This document shows, in pieces, positions 19,112 to 26,632 of a stretch of 64,000 bases of DNA. Where the stretch lies: positions 62,001 to 126,000 of the forward strand of contig JAIXTM010000017.1 in assembly GCA_027483945.1 (NCBI GenBank). Reading direction: 5' to 3'. Origin of the DNA: Hyphomicrobiales bacterium. GTDB taxonomy: Bacteria > Pseudomonadota > Alphaproteobacteria > Rhizobiales > Beijerinckiaceae. Every line of letters begins with the position of its first letter. Position 1 is the stretch's first letter. The position numbers and the translations under genes were made by a program. The notes under the pieces were generated by a model. The model was not told the origin of the DNA. It made no database searches and saw nothing but the letters and a program-made list of their open reading frames with translations.

Positions 19112-19711
19112 ATGCCGCTCGACGTTTCGGACATCGCGATCATCCGCCGGATCGGGGAGGACCTTCCGCGCGCTCCTGTCGTCGTCGCGCTCGTTCCGGC
19201 GGAGGAAGCTTCCGCGCGCCGCGCGGCGCATGCGCGGTTGACCGCGCGCAGGCTGGGGCTCGCCGACGAGGAGATCGCGCTCGCCGCCGATCCCGCCGGC
19301 CGGCCCGTCCTCCTCGGCCGCGAGGGCGTCTTCCTCTCCCGTGCCGCGCGGGACGGGCTGGCGGCGCTCTGCGTCGCTGATCGCCCGGTCGGCGTCGACC
19401 TGGAGCGGGCGACACCCGGCGAGGTGCCCTGGAACGTGCTGCTCCCCGGGGAGGCGCGGCTGCTGGAACGCCTGGGCCCGCAAGCCTTTCCGTCCCTCTG
19501 GACGGTCAAGGAGGCAGCGCTGAAGGCGCTCGGCCTTGGCTTCCTTAAGGGGCCCGAGGCCGTGATGGTCGGCCGCGATGCGGACGGCCGATGGACCGCG
19601 TCCGACGCCGCGGGGCGCCGGACGCTTCAGGTAGTGCTGGTCCAGCCCGATCCGGGCTGGACGCTCGCCGTCGTGACGGCGGACGGGCCGTCCGTCACTT
19701 CTCCGGATTGA
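19112..19711 (+). CDS. 4'-phosphopantetheinyl transferase superfamily protein
   Basis: 199 residues from the ATG at 19112. Contains the two magnesium/CoA motifs: VGVDLE near residue 95 and WTVKEAALKALG (W-x-x-K-E-A) near residue 130. Such enzymes move the phosphopantetheine arm of CoA to carrier proteins. It resembles the Sfp-like single-domain type but is short, and no polyketide, peptide synthetase or carrier-protein gene is in the window, so its target is unknown. Upstream in-frame ATG codons (such as 18992 and 19025) would lengthen the N terminus with unconserved-looking sequence. Its 3' end overlaps the convergent terC-like gene by 17 nt. Confidence 0.78.
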   Translation: MPLDVSDIAIIRRIGEDLPRAPVVVALVPAEEASARRAAHARLTARRLGLADEEIALAADPAGRPVLLGREGVFLSRAARDGLAALCVADRPVGVDLERATPGEVPWNVLLPGEARLLERLGPQAFPSLWTVKEAALKALGLGFLKGPEAVMVGRDADGRWTASDAAGRRTLQVVLVQPDPGWTLAVVTADGPSVTSPD

Positions 19712-20474
19712 CCGGCTGCTCCTCGATCACCGGCTCGTGGGCGCGGCGCTTGAGCGCGATGGCGAGCAGCACCACGAAGGCCGCGCAGACGACAGCCGCG
19801 CCGTAATAAAGGCTCGCCACCGGCAGCGTACCCGAGGGGCTCTGCTCGACCGGGACCGTCCGCAGCCAGGTCGGCAGATAGGTCTGCATCGCGTTGAGCA
19901 CGACCGGGTCGGAGACCAGCATCTCGCCGGCGATGAAGCCGAGAAGCGCGGCACCCGCCCAGACGAAGATCGGGAAGCGCTGGATGATGTTCATGATCAG
20001 CGCCGAGCCGACCACGATCAGCGGGATCGAGAGCAGCAGGCCGAAGATGAACAGTTCCACATGGCCGCGCGCGGCCGCCGCGATGGCCACCACGTTGTCC
20101 AGGCTCATCACCGCGTCGGCGATGGCGATGGTGCGCACCGCCTTCCACAGCGAATCGCTGTCGGCGATCTCATGGCCGCCATCCTCCTCGCCATAGGCGA
20201 GCTTGACCGCGATCCACAGCAGCAGCAGGCCGCCCGCCACCTTCAGGAAGGGCACACCGAGAAGATACGTGATTGCCAGCGCGAAAACGATGCGCAGGCC
20301 GACCGCCGCGCCCGCGCCGAGGATCATGCCGATCTTGCGCTGGCGCTCCGGCAGCGACCGGCAGGCGAGCGCGATCACGACGGCGTTGTCGCCGGACAGA
20401 AGCAGGTCGATCCAGATGATCTGGAGGATCGACAGCATGTATTGGGGGGAAAACATTTCCATCATTGGAGGCAT
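19695..20474 (-). CDS. TerC-family integral membrane protein (YjbE type)
   Basis: About 259 residues with seven membrane helices. Two conserved acidic motifs in membrane segments, IDLLLSGDNAVVIALA and DAVMSLDNVVAIAAAA, define the TerC/YjbE family, which exports Mn2+ (and is implicated in loading exoenzymes with metal). The first residues are MPPMMEMFSPQYM, so the true start could be 20474, 20465, 20462 or 20456; there is no clear Shine-Dalgarno. Its start codon region can form a hairpin (separate entry). Confidence 0.88.
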   Translation of the reverse strand: MPPMMEMFSPQYMLSILQIIWIDLLLSGDNAVVIALACRSLPERQRKIGMILGAGAAVGLRIVFALAITYLLGVPFLKVAGGLLLLWIAVKLAYGEEDGGHEIADSDSLWKAVRTIAIADAVMSLDNVVAIAAAARGHVELFIFGLLLSIPLIVVGSALIMNIIQRFPIFVWAGAALLGFIAGEMLVSDPVVLNAMQTYLPTWLRTVPVEQSPSGTLPVASLYYGAAVVCAAFVVLLAIALKRRAHEPVIEEQPVNPEK

Positions 20475-20512
20475 CCACGCGCTGGCCGGTGGCCTCTATG
20501 GCATCGGATGCC
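20470..20512 (-). promoter_or_regulatory. Switch-like hairpin pair over the terC start
   Basis: On the minus-strand RNA the leader begins GGCAUCC and, 29 nt later, has GGAUGCC, which contains the first AUG: 7 perfect base pairs, with GGCC/GGCC nested inside. The same 5' arm can alternatively fold with the next bases (GGCAU-CCG-AUGCC), which would free the AUG. The two folds are mutually exclusive. It does not show the conserved bases of the yybP-ykoY Mn2+ riboswitch. Confidence 0.4.
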
Positions 20513-20777
20513 CGCGCGCAAAAGAGGCAATCGGGTTCTTTCGCCATCGGAGCGTGCCGAAGCCGCTTGCTTTCGGCCAAGCCATGCGCTGATGATGCCG
20601 GCCAGCGCTGCAAGGCTCGTCTCGGCCGCATCGCCTTGAAAATCAATCGAGACGGCGGAGTAAGGGAAGCGCCGATCCTTTGGAGCGCGGAACGCCGGGG
20701 GGCGACCGTGCTGGACGGCGTGACGTGACGGGATGCGGTCGTCCGGCGACGCGTCCGTCCGCTTGCGAGGGACGCTC
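20475..20777. other. Intergenic, divergent promoter region between terC and tctB
   Basis: About 300 bp. Apart from the terC leader hairpin at its left edge I see no gene, no repeat and no recognisable operator. Both flanking genes are transcribed away from it, so it must hold two promoters; none has a convincing -35/-10 pair by eye. Confidence 0.5.
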
Positions 20778-21464
20778 GTGAAGACACCGAAAGTTGAGAT
20801 GGGCGCCATCCGTGTCCGGGGCGCGCAGAATCTCGTGGCCGGGCTCTCGCTGCTCGGTCTTGCCGCCTTCGCCGCCTGGGCGGCGTCGGATCTCCCTCTG
20901 GGCCGGCTCGGCAGCATGGGCCCGGGCATGGTGCCCTATGCCATCATGGGGCTCATCGCACTCTTCGCGCTCGGCCTGGTGGCGAACGGCTTCCTGAAGG
21001 ACGGGGAAGGCGTCGCCCTCGCCGATTACTCGGCCGTCATCCTCGTCGCCGCCATAGGCGTCGTCGCGCTTGTGGCGGGCGCCTCGCTGAAAGCGGCCGG
21101 CATCGCGCAGCTCTGGGGTTACCCGCCCTCGGTCGTGGCCTTCTGCGCGGTCTATCTCCTGGTCATGGTCTGGCTCGCCATCCAGGCGGTCCGGCGGCCG
21201 ACCTGGCTCGACCGGTCGGGCCTGCGCGGGCCGATCTTCGTCGTCGGCGGTCTGCTCGCCTTCGCCCTCACGGTCCGGACCGTCGGGCTCGTGCTCGCGG
21301 GCCCGCTCCTGGCCGTCATCAGCGGCGCCGCCTCGTCGGAGACCCGGCTCAAGGAGCTGCTGATCTTCGCGGTAGCGATCACCGCCGTCTGCATCGTCAT
21401 GTTCAAGTACGCGCTCAAGCTCCCGATGCCCGTGCTGATCATTCCCGGCGTCATCTATCTGTAA
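20778..21464 (+). CDS. tctB: Tripartite tricarboxylate transporter small membrane subunit TctB
   Basis: 228 residues from a GTG start at 20778, preferred because GAGGGA sits about 6 nt upstream; ATG 20733 and ATG 20799 are alternatives. Four membrane helices and the LGSMGPGMVPYAIMGLI segment typical of TctB. Partner of TctA and TctC, which follow on the same strand. Confidence 0.87.
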   Translation: MKTPKVEMGAIRVRGAQNLVAGLSLLGLAAFAAWAASDLPLGRLGSMGPGMVPYAIMGLIALFALGLVANGFLKDGEGVALADYSAVILVAAIGVVALVAGASLKAAGIAQLWGYPPSVVAFCAVYLLVMVWLAIQAVRRPTWLDRSGLRGPIFVVGGLLAFALTVRTVGLVLAGPLLAVISGAASSETRLKELLIFAVAITAVCIVMFKYALKLPMPVLIIPGVIYL

Positions 21465-21475
21465 GGGGCCGGTCC

Positions 21476-23020
21476 ATGGACATGCTCGCCAATCTCGGCC
21501 TCGGCTTCTCGACCATCCTCAACATCGTGCCGGTGGAACTTCCCGGCATCGGCGCGGTGCCGCTGCCGATGAACATCATCCTGTGCTTCATCGGCTGCCT
21601 CGTCGGCACGCTGATCGGCGTCCTGCCCGGCGTCGGGCCGATCGCCACGATCACGATGCTGCTGCCGATCACCTTCCAGCTCGGCAACCCGACGGGCGCG
21701 CTCGTGATGCTGGCCGGCATCTATTACGGCGCCCAGTATGGCGGCTCGACCACGGCGATCCTGGTCAACATCCCCGGCGAGGCGACATCCGTCGTCACGA
21801 CCCTGGACGGCCACGAGATGGCCAAGCAGGGCCGCGCCGGCGTGGCGCTCGGCATTTCGGCCATTGGGTCGTTCTTCGCCGGCTGCGTCGCCACCGTGGT
21901 CATCGCGGCCCTCGCCGCGCCGCTGACCGGCGTCGCCCTGCTTTTCGGGCCCGCGGAATATTTCGCGCTCATGGTGATGGGTCTGATCTTCGCCGTCGTC
22001 CTGGCGCGCGGCTCGGTCGCCAAGGCCGTGACGATGATCCTGGTCGGCCTCCTGCTCTCCACGATCGGGACCGACCTGGAGACCGGTCAGGAACGCCTCA
22101 CCTTCGGCTTCGCCCCGCTTTCTGACGGCGTCGATTTCGCCGTCCTGGCCATGGGCGTCTTCGGCTTCGCCGAGGTGCTGCGGAACCTGGAGGTCAGCGA
22201 AAACCGCGATGTCGTGAACAAGCCGATCGGCCGGCTGCTGCCCTCGCTCGACGACCTCAAGGCCTCGGTCGCGCCGGTCCTGCGCGGGACCGCGCTCGGC
22301 GCGTCGCTCGGCATCCTGCCGGGCAACGGCGCCGTGCTCGGCCCCTTCGCCTCCTACACGCTGGAGAAGAAGATCGCGAAGGATCCGCGCCGGTTCGGCC
22401 GCGGCGCCATCGAGGGTGTCGCCGGGCCGGAATCGGCCAACAATGCCGGCGCCCAGACCTCCTTCATCCCGCTGCTGACGCTTGGCATCCCGCCGAACGC
22501 GGTCATGGCCCTCATGGTGGGCGCCATGACGATCCAGGGCATCATCCCGGGGCCGCAGGTCATGACGCGCAACCCGGACCTGTTCTGGGGCATGATCGCG
22601 TCGATGTGGATCGGCAACCTGATGCTGCTCATCATCAACCTGCCGCTGATCGGTCTGTGGGTGCGCCTGCTGAAAGTGCCCTACCGCCTCATGTTCCCGG
22701 CCATCCTGGTGTTCTCGTGCATCGGCATCTACTCGGTGAACAACTCGCCCGCCGATGTCGTCTTCACCGCGGTCTTCGCCCTGTTCGGCTACAGCCTCAT
22801 CAAGCTCGGCTTCGAGCCGGCCCCCATGCTGCTGGGCTTCGTGCTCGGCAAGCTGATGGAGGAGAACCTGCGCCGGGCGCTCATCATTTCCAGGGGCGAC
22901 ATGGTCACCTTCCTGGAAAAGCCGATCTCCGCCACGCTGCTTGCCATCGCGGCGGTGATGCTCTGCCTGGCCCTTCTGCCATCCGTGCGGAAAAGCCGGG
23001 ACGAGGTCTTCACCGAATGA
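21476..23020 (+). CDS. tctA: Tripartite tricarboxylate transporter large subunit TctA
   Basis: 514 residues, about 12 membrane helices. Contains LIGVLPGVGPIATITMLLPI, YYGAQYGGSTTAILVNIPGE and FGRGAIEGVAGPESANNAGA, the two glycine-rich repeats that define TctA. Na+-dependent permease for citrate or other carboxylates. Starts 12 nt after tctB. Confidence 0.95.
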   Translation: MDMLANLGLGFSTILNIVPVELPGIGAVPLPMNIILCFIGCLVGTLIGVLPGVGPIATITMLLPITFQLGNPTGALVMLAGIYYGAQYGGSTTAILVNIPGEATSVVTTLDGHEMAKQGRAGVALGISAIGSFFAGCVATVVIAALAAPLTGVALLFGPAEYFALMVMGLIFAVVLARGSVAKAVTMILVGLLLSTIGTDLETGQERLTFGFAPLSDGVDFAVLAMGVFGFAEVLRNLEVSENRDVVNKPIGRLLPSLDDLKASVAPVLRGTALGASLGILPGNGAVLGPFASYTLEKKIAKDPRRFGRGAIEGVAGPESANNAGAQTSFIPLLTLGIPPNAVMALMVGAMTIQGIIPGPQVMTRNPDLFWGMIASMWIGNLMLLIINLPLIGLWVRLLKVPYRLMFPAILVFSCIGIYSVNNSPADVVFTAVFALFGYSLIKLGFEPAPMLLGFVLGKLMEENLRRALIISRGDMVTFLEKPISATLLAIAAVMLCLALLPSVRKSRDEVFTE

Positions 23021-23100
23021 GACGGAAGGAGGGGTTTGCGCTCGCGCGGACCCGCTCCAGTTTATTCGGCCATATGAAAAAAATATCGGGAGGAACTTCC

Positions 23101-24075
23101 ATGAAGTCATACATGATGGCTGTCGCCGCGCTTGCGCTTGCGGTCGGCGGCGCCCAGGCCCAGTCGAACTACCCCGAGCGCCCGATCACGATGATCGTGC
23201 CCTTCGCCGCCGGCGGCCCCACCGACGTGGTCGCGCGCATCGTCGGCGAGCACATGTCGCGCACGCTCGGCCAGCAGATCGTGGTCGAGAACGTCGCCGG
23301 TGCCGGCGGAACCACCGGCATCACCCGCGCCGCGCAGGCGAACGCGGACGGCTACACGATCATGATGGGCCATATGGGCACCCATGGCGCGGCGCCGGCC
23401 CTCTATCCCAACCTGAAATACGATCCGGCCAAGGACTTCGCGCCCATCGGCCTCGCCGCCGGCACGCCGATCCTCATCGTCGCCAAGAACGGCATTCCGG
23501 CCAAGACGCTGAAGGAGTTCAACGACTACGCAAAGGCCAATGCCGACAAGCTGAACGAGGCGCATGCCGGCGTGGGCTCGGTCTCCCACACGACCTGCAC
23601 GCTGTTCAACTCGCAGCTGGGCATCAAGCCCAACCGGGTCGCCTATCGCGGCACCGGTCCGGCGCTGAACGATCTCGTCGCCGGCCAGGTCGATTATGCC
23701 TGCGACCAGATCGTGAACCTCGTCCCGCAGATCAAGGCGGGCACGATCAAGGCTTTCGCCGTCGCCACGCCGCAGCGCAACCCCGCGCTCCCCGACGTGC
23801 CGACCACGATCGAGGCCGGCATGCCGGACTACCAGGTCAGCGCCTGGAACGCGATCTTCGCCCCCAAGGGCACGCCAGAGGCCATCGTCACGAAGCTGAC
23901 GGGCGCCCTGTCGAAGGCCCTTGACGACGAGGGTACGCGCAAGCGCCTGCTCGATCTCGGCGCCGATATCCCGGACGCCAATGGCCGCACGCCCAAGGCG
24001 CTGCAGCAGCTGGTCGAGAGCGAGGTCGGCCGCTGGACGCCGGTGCTGAAGGCGGCGGGCATCACGGCGAACTGA
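23101..24075 (+). CDS. tctC: Tripartite tricarboxylate transporter binding protein TctC (Bug family)
   Basis: 324 residues from ATG 23101, preceded by GGGAGGAAC. Signal peptide (MKSYMMAVAALALAVGGAQA), then YPERPITMIVPFAAGGPTDV, the classic Bug-family start with the ligand-binding loop, and ADGYTIMMGHMGTH. Periplasmic receptor for carboxylates. Ligand is not predictable; no two-component regulator of the TctDE type is adjacent. Followed by an intrinsic terminator. Confidence 0.94.
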   Translation: MKSYMMAVAALALAVGGAQAQSNYPERPITMIVPFAAGGPTDVVARIVGEHMSRTLGQQIVVENVAGAGGTTGITRAAQANADGYTIMMGHMGTHGAAPALYPNLKYDPAKDFAPIGLAAGTPILIVAKNGIPAKTLKEFNDYAKANADKLNEAHAGVGSVSHTTCTLFNSQLGIKPNRVAYRGTGPALNDLVAGQVDYACDQIVNLVPQIKAGTIKAFAVATPQRNPALPDVPTTIEAGMPDYQVSAWNAIFAPKGTPEAIVTKLTGALSKALDDEGTRKRLLDLGADIPDANGRTPKALQQLVESEVGRWTPVLKAAGITAN

Positions 24076-24100
24076 GCCGGACCCTGACGATCCTTAGGGA

Positions 24101-24131
24101 AGGGCGGGCGCGTCGAGCGCCCGCCCTTTTT
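24101..24131 (+). terminator. Intrinsic terminator after tctC
   Basis: AGGGCGGGCGC / GCGCCCGCCCT, 11 perfect pairs with a 5-nt loop, followed by TTTTT (counting the last T of the stem). Lies 25 nt after the tctC stop. Confidence 0.9.
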
Positions 24132-24155
24132 CATGGCCGGTTAATCATATTTAAA

Positions 24156-24179
24156 GTTGCAGTATCAAAATACTGCAAC
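24156..24179. promoter_or_regulatory. Perfect 10-bp inverted repeat abutting a start codon
   Basis: GTTGCAGTAT-CAAA-ATACTGCAAC ends 2 nt before the ATG at 24182. It sits in a locally AT-rich stretch, unlike the neighbourhood, and occupies exactly the place of the ribosome binding site. No U-tract follows, so it is not a terminator. Either a DNA operator or a hairpin that masks translation initiation. Confidence 0.6.
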
Positions 24180-24181
24180 CA

Positions 24182-25318
24182 ATGATTGATTTGACGTATC
24201 TGCGATTTGCGGCGTTGGCCGCCGCCCTTGTGGTCCCGATCGGGTCCGTTCTGTCCGGGCCGGCCGAGCACCATGCGGACTGGACGATCCGCGGCGGCTT
24301 CGATTCCAACCCCAACGACGCCGCTGGCGGCCGGTCGAGCCCCGTCATCTCCGCCGGTGTCGATTATGTCTACCGGACCGAGGCCGGCGGCCGGGCCGTC
24401 CTCGTCGCCGCGGGCGTCCGCGGGGACGCATTCGCGCCCGGCACCCGTCTGCCCGCCGACACCCTGCGCGGCACTCTGGAGACTGCCACGGCCCTGGGCG
24501 CCAGCGGATCGCAGCGCTTCACCGCCTCGATCCTGCGCGAGACGGAGGACGGCACGCGGCGGTCCACCATGGCGCTGCGCCAGCGCCTGGAGCACCGCGA
24601 GGGGCCCGTGAAGCTCTTCGTGAACGTCGAGGCGCGCGGCCAGACGATCAACGAGGTCAACGTCCTGTTCGATGGCTACCTGCCGGCGCCGCAGCAATTC
24701 GCGACGCTCGCCGCGACGCCCGGTCTCGCCTGGACCGATGGAACGAACGAGATCGGACTGTCCATGGCGGCGTCCCGCGTCAGGCATCTGACCGGAAAGG
24801 ACTATCTTGGCCTGGACCGCGACCAGAACCGGCTGCAGCCGTTCCTGTTCACGACGTTCCATGGTCAGGCGTTCCGGTTCGAGGGCTCGGTGTCCCACCT
24901 GAGCGCCCGCTTCGACCGGGGCGATTACGGACCCTTCGCCCGCCTGCTCTACGATGCCCGGCTGACGGTGCCCGCCGGCCCGCTGGAACTTGCCGTCGCG
25001 GCGTCCCGGACGGTCCGCGACACCACGTTTCCCACCGCCGAGTTCGAGGTCCTTGAGGGCTGGGAGGCGCGCGCGACGCATCGCTGGTCGGATGCGGCCG
25101 CCCTGTCCGGCTTCGTCAGGCATCGGCGCAAGACCTATGACGGTCCCGATCTCGACACGCGCACCATGACCCTGGGGCTCGAGCATGAGCGCCGGATCGG
25201 GGAAGGCGCGACCCTCGCCGTATCGGCCGGATGGCGGAAGGTGCGCCAGACAGGCGGCCGGGACGTGCATGCCGGGCTTTTTGCGGTTGCACTCAGCCGC
25301 CGCACGGATTTCCGCTAA
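24182..25318 (+). CDS. Outer-membrane beta-barrel protein of unknown function
   Basis: 378 residues. N-terminal signal peptide (FAALAAALVVPIGSVLSG), followed by DWTIRGGFDSNPN and many alternating-hydrophobicity segments with turns, ending in an aromatic residue pattern (FAVALSRRTDFR) compatible with a barrel of roughly 16-18 strands. The opening pattern G-x-F-D-S-N-P-N recurs in DUF-type alphaproteobacterial outer-membrane proteins. No Shine-Dalgarno is visible; a hairpin lies there instead. Not an operon member: terminator upstream, hairpin downstream. Confidence 0.72.
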   Translation: MIDLTYLRFAALAAALVVPIGSVLSGPAEHHADWTIRGGFDSNPNDAAGGRSSPVISAGVDYVYRTEAGGRAVLVAAGVRGDAFAPGTRLPADTLRGTLETATALGASGSQRFTASILRETEDGTRRSTMALRQRLEHREGPVKLFVNVEARGQTINEVNVLFDGYLPAPQQFATLAATPGLAWTDGTNEIGLSMAASRVRHLTGKDYLGLDRDQNRLQPFLFTTFHGQAFRFEGSVSHLSARFDRGDYGPFARLLYDARLTVPAGPLELAVAASRTVRDTTFPTAEFEVLEGWEARATHRWSDAAALSGFVRHRRKTYDGPDLDTRTMTLGLEHERRIGEGATLAVSAGWRKVRQTGGRDVHAGLFAVALSRRTDFR

Positions 25319-25323
25319 GAATC

Positions 25324-25354
25324 CCGGGAGGCCGTACGGGGAACGGCCTCCCGG
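25324..25354. terminator. Hairpin between convergent genes, no U-tract
   Basis: CCGGGAGGCCGT / ACGGCCTCCCGG, 12 perfect pairs with a 7-nt loop, sitting in the 43-nt gap between the converging barrel gene and the glycine-rich gene. Not followed by T on either strand, so an atypical or bidirectional terminator. Confidence 0.5.
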
Positions 25355-25361
25355 CTCGGCG

Positions 25362-25649
25362 TCAGTTGCAGCCGCAGGAATGGCCGCCGCCGCCGAGGAG
25401 CCCGCCGAGCGGGCTTCCCTTCACCTTGGCGGTGACATCCGCCTTGGTGTTGCCGAGAACGCCGCCGAGAACGCCGCCCTTGCCGGTATTGACGCCGACA
25501 TGGGCCTGCGTCGCGCCGTTGCCGAGCAGGCTGCCGACGATCCCGCCCTTGCCGGTGTTCAGGCCGACATGGGCGTTGAGGCCCTTGCCGCCGGCATAGG
25601 CGGGCGAGGCGAGGGCAAGGGCGGCGATGACAATCATCACGTGTTTCAT
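25362..25649 (-). CDS. Small glycine-rich secreted protein with internal repeats
   Basis: 95 residues from ATG 25649. Signal peptide (MKHVMIVIAALALASPAYAG), then two imperfect copies of a unit of about 22 residues: LNAHVGLNTGKGGIVGSLLG and THAVGV-type AHVGVNTGKGGVLGGVLG. Ends GGGGHSCGCN with two cysteines at the very C terminus, suggestive of a disulfide or metal site. The family is not recognised. Strand-length repeats of N-T-G-K-G-G could stack as a solenoid (inference). An AT-rich upstream region suggests its own promoter. Confidence 0.65.
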   Translation of the reverse strand: MKHVMIVIAALALASPAYAGGKGLNAHVGLNTGKGGIVGSLLGNGATQAHVGVNTGKGGVLGGVLGNTKADVTAKVKGSPLGGLLGGGGHSCGCN

Positions 25650-25714
25650 CAAATTCACTCCCAACAGAAGCCGCATCGACCTCTACGGGACACGAACGGG
25701 ATGGCTAAATCAAT

Positions 25715-25742
25715 GGTTGTATTTGAATCAATTAAAACAACC
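25715..25742. promoter_or_regulatory. AT-rich dyad upstream of the glycine-rich protein gene
   Basis: GGTTGT and ACAACC, 6 bp each with 16 bp between, in the most AT-rich stretch of the neighbourhood, 66 bp upstream of the start at 25649. Candidate promoter/operator region. Confidence 0.35.
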
Positions 25743-25819
25743 TTAACGGGCATAACAGGTCGTGACGCCTTGCCCGTGGGCCTGACGGGCGATGCGGATT
25801 CGGATGGTGAGGGAAGAGG

Positions 25820-25896
25820 TGGTACAGCCGCCCCGGATCGAACGGGGGACCTCCAGAGCCACAATCTGGCGCTCTAACCAACTGAGCTACGGCTGC
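25820..25896 (-). tRNA. tRNA-His (anticodon GTG), CCA encoded, no encoded G-1
   Basis: Minus strand cloverleaf: acceptor GCAGCCG pairs with CGGCTGT, so pair 1-72 is G-U; D arm GCTC/GAGC; anticodon stem CCAGA/TCTGG around TTGTGGC (anticodon GTG); T arm CCCCG-TTCGATC-CGGGG; discriminator A73, then CCA. The base before G1 is T, so there is no templated G-1. This matches the divergent tRNA-His of part of the Alphaproteobacteria. Confidence 0.96.
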
Positions 25897-26005
25897 ATGC
25901 AACGGCCGCCATCAGGGGCCGGAAAGCGGGCGGAACCTATGCGCAACCGCCGCCGAACGCAAGCGTCCAGCGGCGGTGGCCGCAAGCGGCGGAATGGCCG
26001 CGCCG

Positions 26006-26416
26006 TTACTTGCGCTTCATGGCTTCGGTAGCGGCCTTCTGGGCTTGCGCGCCGGCCTGTTGCATCTGGCCCTGGACGGCGGTGCCGACGTCGCGCATCT
26101 GCGTCTGCAGGGCGGTGAGCTGGCTGCGCAGATATTCGGCCTGGAGCTGCATGACCTCCTGCGGGTCGCGAGCGCGCACCAGCCTCTGGGCGAGCTCGAA
26201 CGCGGCAGCCACGTTCTGCTCCGCATAGGCGATTGTCTTGCGCGTCACGTCGGCGGCATTGGAATGCATGGCGGTCGTGGAATCATGGGCGCTGTCCACG
26301 GCCTTCTGGGCGGCACCGATGAACCCGTCGAAGGCTTTCCGGGCCTGCGCCACGCTCTTTTCGGCGAAATCGCGCATCTCGTCGGGGATCTCGTAGTTCT
26401 TGGTCATGCTCGGCAT
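26006..26416 (-). CDS. Phasin family protein
   Basis: 136 residues; ATG 26407 is also possible. Nearly all helical, with AEKSVAQARKAFDGFIGAAQ and ELAQRLVRARDPQEVMQLQAEYL, the Phasin_2 pattern in which the segment A-x-D-P-x-E-V-x-x-L-Q is diagnostic. Phasins coat polyhydroxyalkanoate granules. The C terminus is Gln/Ala-rich (VQGQMQQAGAQAQKAA) and ends in Lys/Arg. No PHA synthase is in the window. The gene is divergent from the histidine kinase gene. Confidence 0.88.
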   Translation of the reverse strand: MPSMTKNYEIPDEMRDFAEKSVAQARKAFDGFIGAAQKAVDSAHDSTTAMHSNAADVTRKTIAYAEQNVAAAFELAQRLVRARDPQEVMQLQAEYLRSQLTALQTQMRDVGTAVQGQMQQAGAQAQKAATEAMKRK

Positions 26417-26632
26417 CCTTCTGTGGATGAACAGATGAAAGAAACAGGTGGGGACAGGCCCCTTCTGCTACGATCGGTACTCTCGCCCGGCCGCGTCCAT
26501 ATTAACGCTGATTTCATCCCGGGCGCATCCCCGGACTTTCCGCCGTGGACCGCTGGAAACGTCGGCGATATCTTAAGGTTTCGTTAGGCATAAGGCTCCG
26601 GCGCCTCCGGGGTCCCGTGAACGGCACCCTTC

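Noticed and set aside
20475-20777. A yybP-ykoY Mn2+ riboswitch upstream of the terC gene
   Set aside because: The conserved GGGGAG and loop sequences of that riboswitch are not present; only simple hairpins are.
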